Positions 24,708 to 35,973 are shown, counted from the first letter of the stretch. The stretch: DNA of 64,000 nucleotides from Nymphaea colorata (GCF_008831285.2 NC_045138.2:39423115-39487114), one strand, 5' to 3'. Translations and numbers: made by a program. The notes: generated by a model not told the origin, from the sequence alone.

Positions 24708-24720
24708 TTGAGGGGGAGAT
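24708..24720 (+). other. Polypurine tract
   Basis: TTGAGGGGGAGAT directly precedes the 3' LTR, matching the plus-strand primer site typical of plant copia elements. Confidence 0.9.
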
Positions 24721-25060
24721 TGTTGGATCTTCCTATCAAGGAGAAGAGGAGATCACGTTAATCAATTACGACATTCTTGGAAAGAGATGAGGAGATTGTG
24801 TCGATCATAGACAGAGATTTTTGGAGATATCTCTTTCAAGCTTTTCTGGTTTATCCCTAACGTTTCTCTCCCTCTCATCTTTAGCCGATTGTAAATTGCT
24901 GCTATAAATATCTCCCTTGTATCTCTGATTGTTTAAAGTTCTGAATAAACAAGAGCTCCTCTCTTCTCTCGTGGATGTAGGCTAACATGCCGAACCACGT
25001 ATTTTTCTGTGTGCTGTGATTGATTATGAATGTGGTGTAACAATCACAAAGTTTTCATCA
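24721..25060 (+). repeat. Copia 3' LTR (340 bp)
   Basis: It has the same length as the 5' LTR and differs at about three positions. It is followed by GTGCT, the right target-site copy. Confidence 0.93.
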
Positions 25061-27959
25061 GTGCTATCCAATTGGGTCGAGAAATTAGAAGCCACTGTGA
25101 TTGGGTCTGGACCTCATTGGATATTTCAGATTCAAATTACATTGGACTTGTGTGCCTAAACGTTATCCCAGTTTCCCATCCGCTAGTAATTTCAGATCCA
25201 CTCTTTCACACTGAATCTTACCGAACCATCTTTACCCGATTTCAAATTCATCACAATTTAGAATGGATGTAATGAACGGCCCATATCTTTATATTAAAAC
25301 TCTCCGCGGTTCACATATGCAACAACTGCATCCCAGTTGAGCCAGATCCGATTTAGGGTTCAAGTTTTTGTCGTCTTAAAAATGGTTGAAGCTTGGGTTA
25401 GATCTGGTGGGTAGTAGCGGGGGTTCAGCCTCATCTTTCAGATAAGAAGCCATGGGTTTTGATCTTCACACGCGCTTGTCACTCTTGATGCAAATTGTGC
25501 TTTCTGAAACCGAAGAAGTTGAGTCAAGAGCAGTTCCATTGCTGCTCGTCAAATTAAAGAAACATCTGGAAATGAAAGAAAAAGAGAAAGGAAATGCTCT
25601 AAATTTTAGTGGATTTCTACAACTACTGGTCGCAAATCGGATACTAAATATAGAGATTAGAAGAGCTGGTGACCTCTCGGATAGTAAGAGTTCTCAAATA
25701 TTATAAGGAGCAACGTATACTAGTTAATGAAACAAAGCAAAAAAGAAAACAAAATGAAACTAAAACATGCGCATAATATTTAATAAAAAAGAAACATACC
25801 TACAACCTTCCGATACACTGTTAAAACGCATCTACGTTTTGCATTATTAATAACAAAAAAAAAAAAAGAAAATCTGTCAGTTAAACTTGGGTGTTACTAG
25901 CTTAAGTTGAAGGATATAGAGATAAAATGATTAAAATGCCTTTAATAAACAAAATTCCATGTTCATTATAAATTATCACTTTTGTTAATGTTGATAGAAA
26001 GCTGTGTGAAACAAAGAAGATACCTCTCTCTCTCTCTCCACCTTTTTCCCCCTTCTTCTCATGATGGATGAAGTTTGGCACATAAATTAAGAAGGATCCA
26101 ATTGGAAGCTGACGATTATAAAGAAAGAAGTCGTCTCCTTCGTTTGAATTTTTGTGAAATTGAACGCATGAAGACATAAACTTTACAGCTTCGGATATAA
26201 TTACTACTGTAGATGCATCACATATCTCAACGGGAAAACGCATGCAAGGCAAAAAGCGTACGCACGATTGGTTGCTGCCTATTTCCTGATCTGAAATCCT
26301 TGCACTTTGGAAACCGCCGTTTATGAAAGCAGTGTTGAGATGCCAACTTTCTGCTTCAGATCTTAGATCTGCGAATTGAGATCCACAGATATCAGGTCCG
26401 AAGGGTTCCCCTACTTTTCATATCTTTTAAGAGGAACAATCACACAAAAACCATACCCTCTAAGACCTCAGTGGCCCTGCCTTGTGAATTCATACTTCTG
26501 CTTAGTTAAGAATTTAAATGAAATCTTTTTGAATCAGATATCCAACCAAACTGTAAAAAAAAAAAAAAAAAAATCGGAATGGAATGTATTGAATCCGTTC
26601 GCTTACTGAGCCTCACACAAGATGCCATTGTCAAACCAGAAGAAAAAACAACAAAGACAGGGACAAGGACGATCAATTTGGATCTACGTGCCTCCTTCTG
26701 CCTCTTCACGAACTGTTTTAACCGAGGTGAACCGTGCAACGCTTTGTCATTGTGGGGGCAGTTTGCCAGATCATTTTTGCTGGTCGGATGGTTAATAATT
26801 TTTCATCTGTCGTACTTACTGTGCTCTCACAGGGCTACGAATTACTGGAAAGAATAGAGAAGCGGAAACTAAAAGCCAACAAATACCAGAAGAATGTTGA
26901 GATTCTACAAGGTCCAATGAAAGGGAACAACTAGAAATCTGTGAAGACAGAGAAGAAATTAAGATGGGCAGAAGATTAACCAAGAGAAGAAGCAGTACGC
27001 AACCTCCACATAGCCTGAAACTTTGGGGATGTCAACCGGTCGTTGAAGTCTATTGCCGACTTGAAATCAGAACTATTTAGTCAGATCCGGTGATCAAAAT
27101 AGGACATAAATCCAAATTGGATTTGAAGTCTATATATATCATTTGGGTTGGAATGTCAACGGATCGGATTTTGAATCGCATGTGTTCTTAACCAACGGAT
27201 GCTTACATATTGAGATTCACACGCAAATGAAAAAAGTCAAATCTCAATCCAAATATGAAATATGATTCCACAATCTGAACGTGGTCCGAAACTGATGCTT
27301 GAAGCCGAATTTTAAATTGAATCCAACTGACTTTGAAAATCTAGGGACATTGTGTATAGAATATTTATTTAAAAATAAATCCAATCTGAATCCAATGGAT
27401 GTTCATGTATATTACAAAATCCGAACCCAAATTCATTGGGCGTCATTTCTTTCATCTGATTCTGACTTATTTCTCAATCCGATGTTAAAATTTTGTCCAT
27501 ATCACTTTTTTTTTTTTTATGATAACCGATATCCCTAGATTTGGGCGACCAAACTTTAAAAGCGAGTCTCATATACTCGAAAAATCGGAAAAGAAAGCCT
27601 GATCTGGTACATTGAGTCGAATCTCATAGTTGTGGTACATCTGGAAGTGAGTTTTAGAAATTCGGGTTTGAGTTGAATTCGGGATCTGAATAGATGTAGG
27701 TGTAAGTTGAATCACATGAAAATCTCATTGCCTGATATAGACGAGCTCTATGTACAAGTAGACGAAGGCATTTGCCAAATGAAAGGCAGAAAAGTGAAAG
27801 CCTTCCAACAACTATAAAAACGGGGAAAGTAAAAAAGGAACCATTTCGTTTGTTGATTGGGCTTGTGAGTGGTGCACCACTGCCACTGCCACTAGACTCA
27901 GTGCTCGTTCCCTCATGCCTGCCAAAAACTAGTGGCGCACACGGTATAGCCAATAACTG

Positions 27960-28373
27960 GATGCTCTGGTTCGAATTAGGGTTCGAGTTCCATGAGTGTC
28001 AGCTCTCTGCATAACAACTGTTTAGATTTCAGAACTCGGGCTGCATAACACATATCGTCTCAACCAGTGGCAGACCAAAGAGAAAATGATTAGAGGGTAA
28101 AACCAATAAGTTTTTTTTTTTAAACAAACTTTATAAGTGTCCAGTTCACATTGTCATAGCCATTTTTTGGAATCGAGAAAAGTGCTAGCGTCGACGACAG
28201 CAAGACAAAGTTTTTTTTTTTTTAGAAAAAGACCTTTCAAGCCATCAAACATGGCCTCGATTTGAAAAAAACAAAATTTTACCCTCTATAAACTTTTCCT
28301 GAAAAGTTTACCAGTCAAATATATACACTGCCATCAAAACCTACCTACCTAAATGAAGAAAAAATGTTTGAAA

Positions 28374-28416
<43 letters not shown>

Positions 28417-28910
28417 TTAGATATGCTGTCAAAAGAATATCCAAAAACAGGTGCCATCCTCAAATCAAATCAGCCACTGAGTTAAAATCAATTTGACACA
28501 CACAGAACGGGCAAGCTCTCCAATCGGGTCAGACCTCATGTTGAAGCTGCGGCGGAGATTCTGCCGCTGCATCGCGCGGGGACCACGCCCCATATCTTGA
28601 ATATCATGCTCGAGCACCAAAAACCGGTCATTCTGATCAACACGTGGCGACCCAGTACTGAAGGAATTCATAGATTTCGCGTGCATGTTCCTTTTAGTTT
28701 ATGCCAGCTTATATCTGTAAGGAAAAGAAAGAAAGATACCGCATTTAAGAAGAAAGGGTGGTTAACGCTGTGGACGCTTCTGGTTGCATTGAGAAACGCA
28801 TCTTATTAATTGTTGTCTCTGCATTTACGCTTGGAAAGCAACTACAAAAATTTAGTCACATGTGGGACGAATTTCATATATCAGAGACAGCCAGGGATTC
28901 TAGATTCTCA
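27960..28910. other. Copy-B-specific segment, unassigned
   Basis: This stretch is absent at the matching place in copy A (near 11940). It includes poly-T runs, an (AT)n microsatellite, and a GC-richer patch at 28510-28700 with open frames on both strands. The minus frame there (73 codons, residues such as DRFLVLEHDIQDMGRG) has no family I recognise. It could be an insertion in B or a deletion in A. Confidence 0.45.
28383..28415. repeat. (AT)n microsatellite
   Basis: About 16 uninterrupted AT units, inside the segment absent from copy A. Confidence 0.95.
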
Positions 28911-29120
28911 TTACCATCCAACAACAAGAAGACAACAACCGATAGGCCATACAACAACCAAACGATGCTCGAGTCAGATCAATGTGATCGACAAACAATA
29001 TCTCCAAAAGAAAGATATAAAAGAAAAAACGAAATCCGCCTCTCTATTGCTCTTATCCACTGTTGTTCCTTTTTTTTTTTTCAATTTTTGCTTTACTGAA
29101 CCTAGTCTAAGCTCCAAGCT

Positions 29121-30563
29121 CTAGGATCGATCAAGCCGGGCGGAGGGCTTGGTGTTGGCCCACTGGTCGGCGAGCAGGGCCAGGCGACGAGAAGAGGATC
29201 CCTCCTCAGCGAGCGCTTGGCTGGCGGCCTCTTTCAGCTCGCCCACTCTCTTCCTCAGCTTCTTCCCGACCTCGCTTTCCATCAGCAACCTCACCACCCG
29301 CTCGACCTCTCCTCTGGGCACCAGCCCCTTCTCGTAGTCCACGCTCACGCTTATGCCGATCTCATCCGCCAGCATCCGGGCGTTCATTCTCTGCTCCGCG
29401 TACAGCGGCCACCCGATCATGGGCACGCCGTAGACCACGCTCTCCAGGCTCGAGTTCCAGCCGCAGTGCGACAGGAACCCGCCGACGGCCTCGTGGCTCA
29501 GCACCTTCACCTGCGGCGCCCATTCCGGCACCACCAACCCCACCTCCGCCGTTCTCTCCACGAACCCCTCGGGCAGGAACCTCGCGGGGCTGTTGTCCTC
29601 TCCGGCTCCCGTCCCGAAATAGGCACCCGCGGCGAAGCTCTGCGGCTTCCTCACCACCCACAGGAACCTCTGCCCACTCTTCTCGAGACCCAGAGCTAGC
29701 TCCGCCAGTTGCCCCTCCGTCATTGTCCCTCCGCTCCCGAAGGAAACGAACAGCACCGAACCGCGCGGCTGCCCGTCGAGCCACCTCAAGCACTCCTCCC
29801 GGCTTTCGCCGGCATCGGAGCTCGCCTTCTTGACCAGCGGGCCGATAGGGTACACCGGCGGGATGTCACCGTTATAATCCCGACCCCCCAACAGGGACTT
29901 GATCGCCCTGGTCTCGAGCTCGTCGAAGCTGTTGACCATGATTCCGGTTGCCTCCCTGTAGCGGCAGGAATGGTGAAGGAACCACCTGTAGGCGTCGTCC
30001 TGCCGGTTTTGCAGCGGATCGATCAACTCGGTCCCCTTGAAAGGTGGGCAACCGGGGGCCTGCACCGGCTCCTTGAGATCCCTGTACTCCCCTGGGATCC
30101 TCTCATGGAGGGTGCGCAGGTAAAGCATGAAGGAGAGGACGGTGGCCGTCGAGGGGAAGAAGACGTAGGTCGGCAACGCGAGCTCCTTGGCGACGTCAAG
30201 GGTGTCAGTGGAAAAGAGGTCGGCGACGAAGGCGGTGATGGGGCGTATCTCGGATAGGACTTTCCTCAGGGGCTCGAGGGAGCGCTTGATGACGACGGAC
30301 ATGATGGTCTCTATCATGGTGGTCGGAGGGTAGTCGGAGGTGTCCACCGGAGGGAGAGTGATGGAGTCGATGCTCGGGTGGTCGGAGAACTTGGCAAGGG
30401 CGGAAGCGGGGAACTGGCCGGAGACGGTGACGAGGGTGATGGAGATGTCCCGGTGGCAGAGCAGGAGTTTGGCAAATTCCATGATGGGGATGAGATGGCC
30501 CATGCCGGTGCTGGGCATGATGAGGACATGAGGCTTCTCGCTGTTGTGATTCACCACTTCCAT
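29121..30563 (-). CDS. UDP-glycosyltransferase, UGT72-like (intact, 480 aa)
   Basis: This is a predicted cytosolic family-1 glycosyltransferase that transfers glucose from UDP-glucose to a small phenolic acceptor. The motif pattern is closest to the UGT72 group (hydroquinone, monolignol and chlorophenol glucosyltransferases), but the acceptor is inferred. The catalytic His is H23 in STGMGHL and its partner Asp is D115 in FVADLFSTD. PPVYPIGPLV (235-244) and FGSGGT precede the donor half. The 44-residue PSPG box spans 348-391 with WAPQ, HCGWNS and a terminal Gln, the glucose-type residue. I chose the Met at 30563, not the upstream Met at 30656, because it puts the catalytic His at the usual distance and gives the normal family length. 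The upstream 31 residues would be an odd hydrophobic extension on a cytosolic enzyme. There is no intron. It is the live partner of the pseudogene at 12207-12712. Confidence 0.95.
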   Translation of the reverse strand: MEVVNHNSEKPHVLIMPSTGMGHLIPIMEFAKLLLCHRDISITLVTVSGQFPASALAKFSDHPSIDSITLPPVDTSDYPPTTMIETIMSVVIKRSLEPLRKVLSEIRPITAFVADLFSTDTLDVAKELALPTYVFFPSTATVLSFMLYLRTLHERIPGEYRDLKEPVQAPGCPPFKGTELIDPLQNRQDDAYRWFLHHSCRYREATGIMVNSFDELETRAIKSLLGGRDYNGDIPPVYPIGPLVKKASSDAGESREECLRWLDGQPRGSVLFVSFGSGGTMTEGQLAELALGLEKSGQRFLWVVRKPQSFAAGAYFGTGAGEDNSPARFLPEGFVERTAEVGLVVPEWAPQVKVLSHEAVGGFLSHCGWNSSLESVVYGVPMIGWPLYAEQRMNARMLADEIGISVSVDYEKGLVPRGEVERVVRLLMESEVGKKLRKRVGELKEAASQALAEEGSSSRRLALLADQWANTKPSARLDRS

Positions 30564-30716
30564 GGCTCCTCTGGAATCCTCGGTAGCCTGCGCAGGCAGA
30601 TTCAGGAAGCAAGAAAGAAAAAAGGTACTGCTGCAGACTGTACAGATGGAAAACAAACGGAAGAGAACAAGCTCTCGCAGTTTTCTTTTGTCGTGAAAGA
30701 GAAGGTCGAGAGGGAC

Positions 30717-30726
30717 TTTTTATAGA
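30717..30726 (-). promoter_or_regulatory. TATA box of the 480-aa UGT
   Basis: The minus strand reads TCTATAAAAA about 155 nt upstream of the start codon. The position and flanks are conserved in the pseudogene copy. Confidence 0.6.
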
Positions 30727-30890
30727 CAGCATTTCTTATCAGGCAGTGGACAACTCTTCGTCAAACCACCAGCTCCACGTGCTTTTCCTCTGCGTGCAAT
30801 CTGCACCCACCCCACATATCCTAAACGTGTCGCTTTCTGATCCCTTCATCTTCCAGATGGACGGCGCCCGCTATTCCAACGGATGGTCGA

Positions 30891-33800
30891 AGGTTGGAGC
30901 CACCCAGAAATACAACTTTTAACTGACTAGTCTGCCCACCATTTGACCAAAATTGGACGAACTGTGAACGCCTTGTGCATGAGTCCCATCGTCATGTGCC
31001 GTTTCTTGCGTCAAACGAGCTTAAAAACTTTTCTGCGCCCTTGCTAAGACGGAAAAGGAATTGAGTTGCGTGCTTGGACGAACCCAAGTAATTCACCCTT
31101 TGAATTGGCAAGTCATTCCATAAAGAAAAAAATAAAAATAAAAATAAAAATAGCCCGTGATTTTTGCTTTTGGCTGGTGTTTAGAAAGACCAAGGTCTTC
31201 ATGTATAACATTGCAAAAACAAAAAACTAAATGGGGATCAGCTCGGCAATCCTCCAACAGCAGGGACATGAGAAATTAGTACGTCCATTTGAGTTGAGCT
31301 CATTGGTGCGACCAAGAGAGTCTTCCTCCGTGGAGGACGTACCTGTTCTGCCGCTCATGGCGCATACCAAACGGCCTGGTCATCCCGTTGACTAAGGAAA
31401 AGTGGGTGCCATCGTGGGGCCAGACGATCTTTCTTCGAGATGAACCGTGCTTGTGTTTGCGTGTCTAGATCCTGAATGAACGTGTATGGGTCGGGCTTGG
31501 CAACAATCGACGTTCCATCTATAATTCTAGAAACGGAGTGGAAACACAACTGGCTTTATTTGAACCAGCTTGATGATGCCGGGAATCTTCTCCTAGTCAT
31601 CGTCTCCGGAACAAACACGAACTTGCTCCTTCTCCTCATCATCGTTCTTCCCGTTTCTATATGCAAGCGTTTGCTGCCAACTCGGCTCTACTCGTTCTAC
31701 ACCGTCTCGCTTCTTTTACATCCAATTATTTTATAGAAACAAGTTGAGATAGAGATGTCCATGATTATTGATTCGTCCTGTCTTTTTTTTCTTAGTCCAA
31801 AATTCTCTTGTTTCTACGGAGCAAATTAGTTAAACCTGCCTTCACTGTAGTTGGTTGGGTTGGTACTAAATGGAATCATATCGTTTTCATTATTAACCCA
31901 AATGTATTGGGTCAGTAACCAACGCAAAATACAACTCTACACCTTATTATTTGTAATTATTAAAAAAAAAATTGCAATTGATAAAGTGAAGCTCGGCTTG
32001 AAGGTTAGGTGACGAAAATGCTGACCGAAGCCGTGGTCAAAGGGCATAACGGGAATTTCAAAAAGTGGAGCCCTTCTGGCCCAAGATTGTCGGGCAAACA
32101 CCGCCGTATATCGTCCAAGAAGAAAATAATAAATAAGAGTATTTTTAATAAATAATTTTAGGTGTCCGGTCGTGCGTCACCCTTCGTTCATCAGCTTTTG
32201 TGGCGTGGGAACGGGGAGCTCCAATCAATCCACATTCCAGAAGGAGGAGGCGGGCCCCACCCCCCCCCACGTCATCCTCACGCAATGCTGATTATATGCT
32301 CGGACTTTCGGATACCGGATCTCGTCCTTACTATCCAGCGCTCTGGAAATTGGACACTGAACCGAGACGGCCTGGTTCCCGATTCACTGAATCCGATGAG
32401 TTGTGAATCGGTAAAAAAAAATATTACTTTGTTGATTTTTTCTTAAAGTTGAGATGAGAAAATATGTAAGAAATACATCAAATTTTAAACTAAGTTTCTC
32501 CTTGTATCTTACAAGCTATGCGTTTTTGCATGGGGTGTTTGATGGCTTGATTCTAGAATCAGAATTCTAGAATCGAATTTCCATCTCAACCTGAAATTGG
32601 AATGAAAATTCCAGTTTCAATCTATCTTCGTGTTTGGTGGTTACAACCTTAAACTCAAGTCCCTGCATCTGAGATCGAGGGTCATCTAGCGTTGATGAGT
32701 ATGTGAGGAAGTAATTACATGCTACCATATTAAACATCTTCAAAATGCTTGAAATACTCGTGTGCTATCTACCATTTGAGTCCTCTTGAGATATAATTGT
32801 TAGTAAAACTAAGCATATCAGGTACTTGGGGCTGAAGGACTTCAAAATAATTGCTAAGAAGACAAGCATATAGAAATATAGCGGGGAAGTGATTTCAAAG
32901 TACTGAAAGTAAAGTAAGCCTGGCATCCTGTGAGACAAAGAGAAATCTTCTTACGCAGTAAGGTGAAATACTCTTCTGGCTCAACCAAAATCGCCTCTCT
33001 CAATTGACACAAGGGTCTCAGAATGGATCCTTTGCGCACAAGTGGACAAGCTTTCAATCACATTTTTCGTATGGATGGAGATGGGTATAACCTTCCCCGC
33101 TGTCTCTGTTCGTAGTCAACCAAAGCAAGATAGGAGATTTCCAAATGAAATTTGAAGTTAGAAGAACAAGAATGGTCTGGTTGTTTTTGAGAAGATTAGG
33201 TGGGAAAGCGTAGTTTGAATGGCAAAAAACAATGACTAGCGAAAAGTTTCCTCGTTCAACTTGACAAAAAAGCAAAGCATTCGAAAGCAGAGAGTAGACA
33301 ACCATTACTTACAGCTCCAGCTCTAACAACCATAAGGACAGCTCAAATATGGTGTCGAAAATGATGACAGAAATATGTTACAAAATTAGGAAAAGAGAGC
33401 AATTCCAATCCCAAGAATCTCTCGCCTAAACGCATGAAATATCTGGCTGTATATCTGTCTTGCATTGTTATTTTGTTTTAACATCAAATTTCATGAAAAA
33501 ATCATAAAAAAAAGGGAAAACTGCCCCCCCTGAAAAAACCGCTAGTTATATAAGAATGTACAAATGATCAACGTAAAAACGCTTATAACAAAAGCAGACT
33601 AAGCAAAGATTGACATTTCACTGAAGCAAAGTACAGCTCCGCCATGAAGGCTCTTACAAAGAAGATTTCTCCCGCCAGCAAGTTTTCTCCTTCGATGTTT
33701 TCTGCAACAACGACTGTTACCGACCCGTGCAAATGATAATTCGCACGGTTATTATTGTTCTCACCACTAACAGTGATTGTCGAAGCACTACATTTGCTGT

Positions 33801-33891
33801 TAGACAAGTGATTTAATATAAAGAAAAATGTCTGCCCATCTGCCGCACGAAGCGATATTGTCATAAATTTTCAAATATTCATCTGCATAGT
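30891..33891. other. Intergenic, no supported gene
   Basis: Short frames at 31476, 32162 and 33583 lack recognisable domains. A GC-richer patch at 32160-32400 contains a run of C (CACCCCCCCCCAC) and gives competing frames, so it is not called. Confidence 0.45.
33315..33480. repeat. Diverged dispersed repeat, copy 1 (possible LTR relic)
   Basis: This resembles 35441-35670 over phrases such as ATCCCAAGAATCTCTCG and AAATATCTGGCTGT. The second copy continues into a CTCCATGGATGTAAG phrase like that near the end of the copia LTRs in this window, so both may be LTR remnants. Confidence 0.35.
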
Positions 33892-33975
33892 TGGCCAAAT
33901 GCTCAGCTCACTTGGGTTGAGATGTCCAACGCCAAGGTCCGGCATCATTACCGAATGAGGATTCTCGTCGCTAGT
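33892..33975 (-). pseudogene. UGT N-terminal relic
   Basis: On the minus strand about 23 codons read as a UGT N-terminus: NPHSVMMPDLGVGHLNPSEL, which matches KPHVVMIPSAGTGHLNPMIEL of the intact neighbours and includes the catalytic-His position. No continuation of the gene is found to the left, where it should lie. Confidence 0.8.
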
Positions 33976-33999
33976 GATTGAACATCGACCATCCATTGA

Positions 34000-34185
34000 C
34001 CCTCACCTCGAGAAGTCAAGTTGAGTGCCCAACCCTTGGTGGGCAGCGAGGGCATCGAGGGCGGGGTTGCTCGACCGCGCTTGCTGGAAAGCAAAGGTGG
34101 AAAATGCTGTCCTGTAACGTTAATGGAGTTCGGAACCTGACCCTTGCCGGGCAGTGAGGGCATCGAGGGTGGGGTGGCCGAGTTA
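34000..34185. repeat. GC-rich repeat shared with the UGT intergenic region
   Basis: GGCAGCGAGGGCATCGAGGG and GGCAGTGAGGGCATCGAGGG lie about 110 bp apart. The part between them (GGTTGCTCGACCGCGC...GAAAGCAAAGGT...AATGGAG) recurs at 40730-40805. Confidence 0.6.
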
Positions 34186-35440
34186 ATATGGTTTTAAAAT
34201 CACCTGAAAAACGCATGAAATATGGTTCTAAAATGCAGGAGATCATATTTAACAAACCAACCGAGAATCGACCGACTTAATGCTAGAAATTTCAAGTTTT
34301 CCCCTGGATTTGGACAACAATCCACTGGTTCAGTTTTGCGTCAAAATCTAGTCAAATGTTGTTGTTTTTTCATCAATTATCGATTAAAATCATTCCAAAA
34401 TATCTATAAAAAAAAAGCACCATTTTAATCAAGTTGGAAACCCATGTTTGCATCAAAACTCATGAATTGCCAAGAGAATAGATCAAGAAGAACATATCCA
34501 GCACAGATAACAACGATTAATTGATCTCTCGACGTTTTTTTTTTTTTTTCTAAATCTTGTTTCAGAATCTTCTAAACCAGTCTTGAGACTCATTGAGTAC
34601 AAAATGAATCAAAACAGACAGAAAATTTTGAGACTTCGCTTTAGAATCACCGTTGCACAATTTTCATGCAGGTTTCTGATATTTCAGGTTTTCGAATAAA
34701 CTTTTGAGGCAAACAAAACAAAAATTAAACATCTTGATTGCCAACTGCTTAAGAAACTATCACAGATTATAAATCGAGTCAAACTATCTTACTTTTCACC
34801 CTTGCAGATAGGGGCGACGCCCCAGCCACATAGGTCTCTTTTTTATTTTTTAAAAGTTTCACTTGAATTTAACGGGTCAGATTTGTAAACTAATCTCATA
34901 TTTTAATGTTTCTTTATACAAAAGGGCTGTTTGTGAGCTTCCGGAAAAAATTAAGTGCTTACTTGAGTTGATTCAAAGGTTGAAGGCCTACTTGTTATTG
35001 GGGTTGTCCTTTGTAACTTTTTCGTTTGATTATTTACATATTGTGTGCCCCGTAATTACTTGCCTAATGTTTCTTAATCATTTTATTATGTCTAATATTT
35101 TTTGAATGAATGTCCTTCGATAAAAAAAAAGAAAAAAAAAAAAGAATTCCTGGCTATGCCCTTGCCCCTAAGGCACAAGGTAATCCCATAGTAATTGATT
35201 CAAATCCATAAGCATGAGTTTCAGTGCAAGAGATCTTGTAGGACTTACCAATACCAATTAGTAGTATTACACAACAAAAGATCAATTATTGGAAACAATT
35301 AGATCGGATCTTTCGCTCGTGCGCCTGTTCTGGATTTCGTTTTCTAGACCCACAATTTCCAAACGATGCACAGGCGAACTCATCGTCCTCAATGTATCTT
35401 TAAACATGTTCGAAGTTATCAATCAAACAAAGATTAGTTA
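34186..35440. other. AT-rich intergenic, nothing coding seen
   Basis: It contains poly-T and poly-A runs (near 34535 and 35120) and no recognisable protein frame. Confidence 0.45.
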
Positions 35441-35800
35441 CAGCTCCATTTCTCCCAACTTCACATTGACGTTAGCGTGTCCAACTCTAAGGAAGATATC
35501 GACAGCTCAAGTAAGGTGACGATGATCATAAGAACAAGGTTGGCAAGATTTGTAATATAAATATGTAACAAAATATATTAGAAAAGGAGGGGAATTCCGA
35601 TCCCAAGAGTCTCTCGTGTAAACGTATAAAATAGCTGGCTGTGTAACAATCATATCTGTTTTGTACTTTTATTGTCCTTAGATTTGTGAATGGAATGATC
35701 GAGCGTGAGTGAGCTCGTCCTCCATGGATGTAAGTTCAGTTCCCACGTTAATCAATAGCCTTCATTTCCTTCTATGTTTTCTTTACTCTGATTTTCTTTG
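35441..35800. repeat. Diverged dispersed repeat, copy 2 (possible solo-LTR relic)
   Basis: Similar to 33315-33480. It contains TATAAAATAGC, then a T-rich segment, then CTCCATGGATGTAAG, an order resembling the TATA, polyadenylation and end regions of a copia LTR. Termini were not identified. Confidence 0.35.
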
Positions 35801-35908
35801 ATCTAAACAGGAAATACTGTACATTTATGCTTGGATACACTTCTTTGAACTTAGCAAATATTCCAAACCACTGGACTCGAACAACAACAAATCTTATTGT
35901 TCAAATCC

Positions 35909-35973
35909 ATTAGCTACTTTTGGCTCGGCCCGATTGTCGACAAGTTGAGAGATCCGCTGGTGAGAGAACCCCT
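35909..35973 (-). pseudogene. UGT C-terminal relic
   Basis: About 21 codons read GFSHQRISQLVDNRAEPKVA, clearly the end of a UGT like the one ending at 49583 (GLSHQRIAQLVDSWSKGKVA). The adjacent DNA (AATATTCCAAACCA near 35860) also matches the 3' flanks of the intact UGTs. Nothing of the rest of the gene is found to the right. Confidence 0.8.

Larger units (their letters stand above)
19613..25060 (+). mobile_element. Full-length Ty1-copia LTR retrotransposon
   Basis: The element is 5448 bp long. Both LTRs are 340 bp and begin TGTTGGATC and end TTTTCATCA. The tRNA-Met primer site adjoins the 5' LTR and a polypurine tract adjoins the 3' LTR. A Gag-protease-integrase-RT-RNase H order (copia type, integrase before RT) is encoded between them. 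The LTRs differ at about three positions (all within the segment around GAGATTG-GTCGATC), so the insertion is recent on a plant scale. The polyprotein frame is interrupted near 22503 and near 23870, so this copy is not autonomous as read. It splits copy B of the segmental duplication and so arrived after that duplication or spread with one copy only. Confidence 0.95.
17351..30890. repeat. Segmental duplication 1, copy B (interrupted by a copia element)
   Basis: This is the second copy of the block at 6456-12949. The left arm is 17351-19612 and the right arm 25061-30890, split by the copia insertion. It keeps the intact UGT gene at its right end. About 870-950 bp near 27960-28910 have no counterpart in copy A. 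The noncoding parts (17351-19612 and 25061-29120) contain no frame with recognisable protein character. Confidence 0.9.

Noticed and set aside
30564-30656. N-terminal extension of the 480-aa UGT to an upstream Met
   Set aside because: The extra 31 residues are absent from the family and would look like a secretory leader on a cytosolic enzyme. The Met at 30563 gives the usual length and His position.
29149-30725. Plus-strand and alternative-frame ORFs over the UGT genes (also at 39078-40327, 43650-44833 and 49693-50961)
   Set aside because: They are shadows of GC-rich minus-strand genes: compositionally biased (Pro/Ser/His/Arg-rich), without domains, and repeated in each duplicate only because the gene is.
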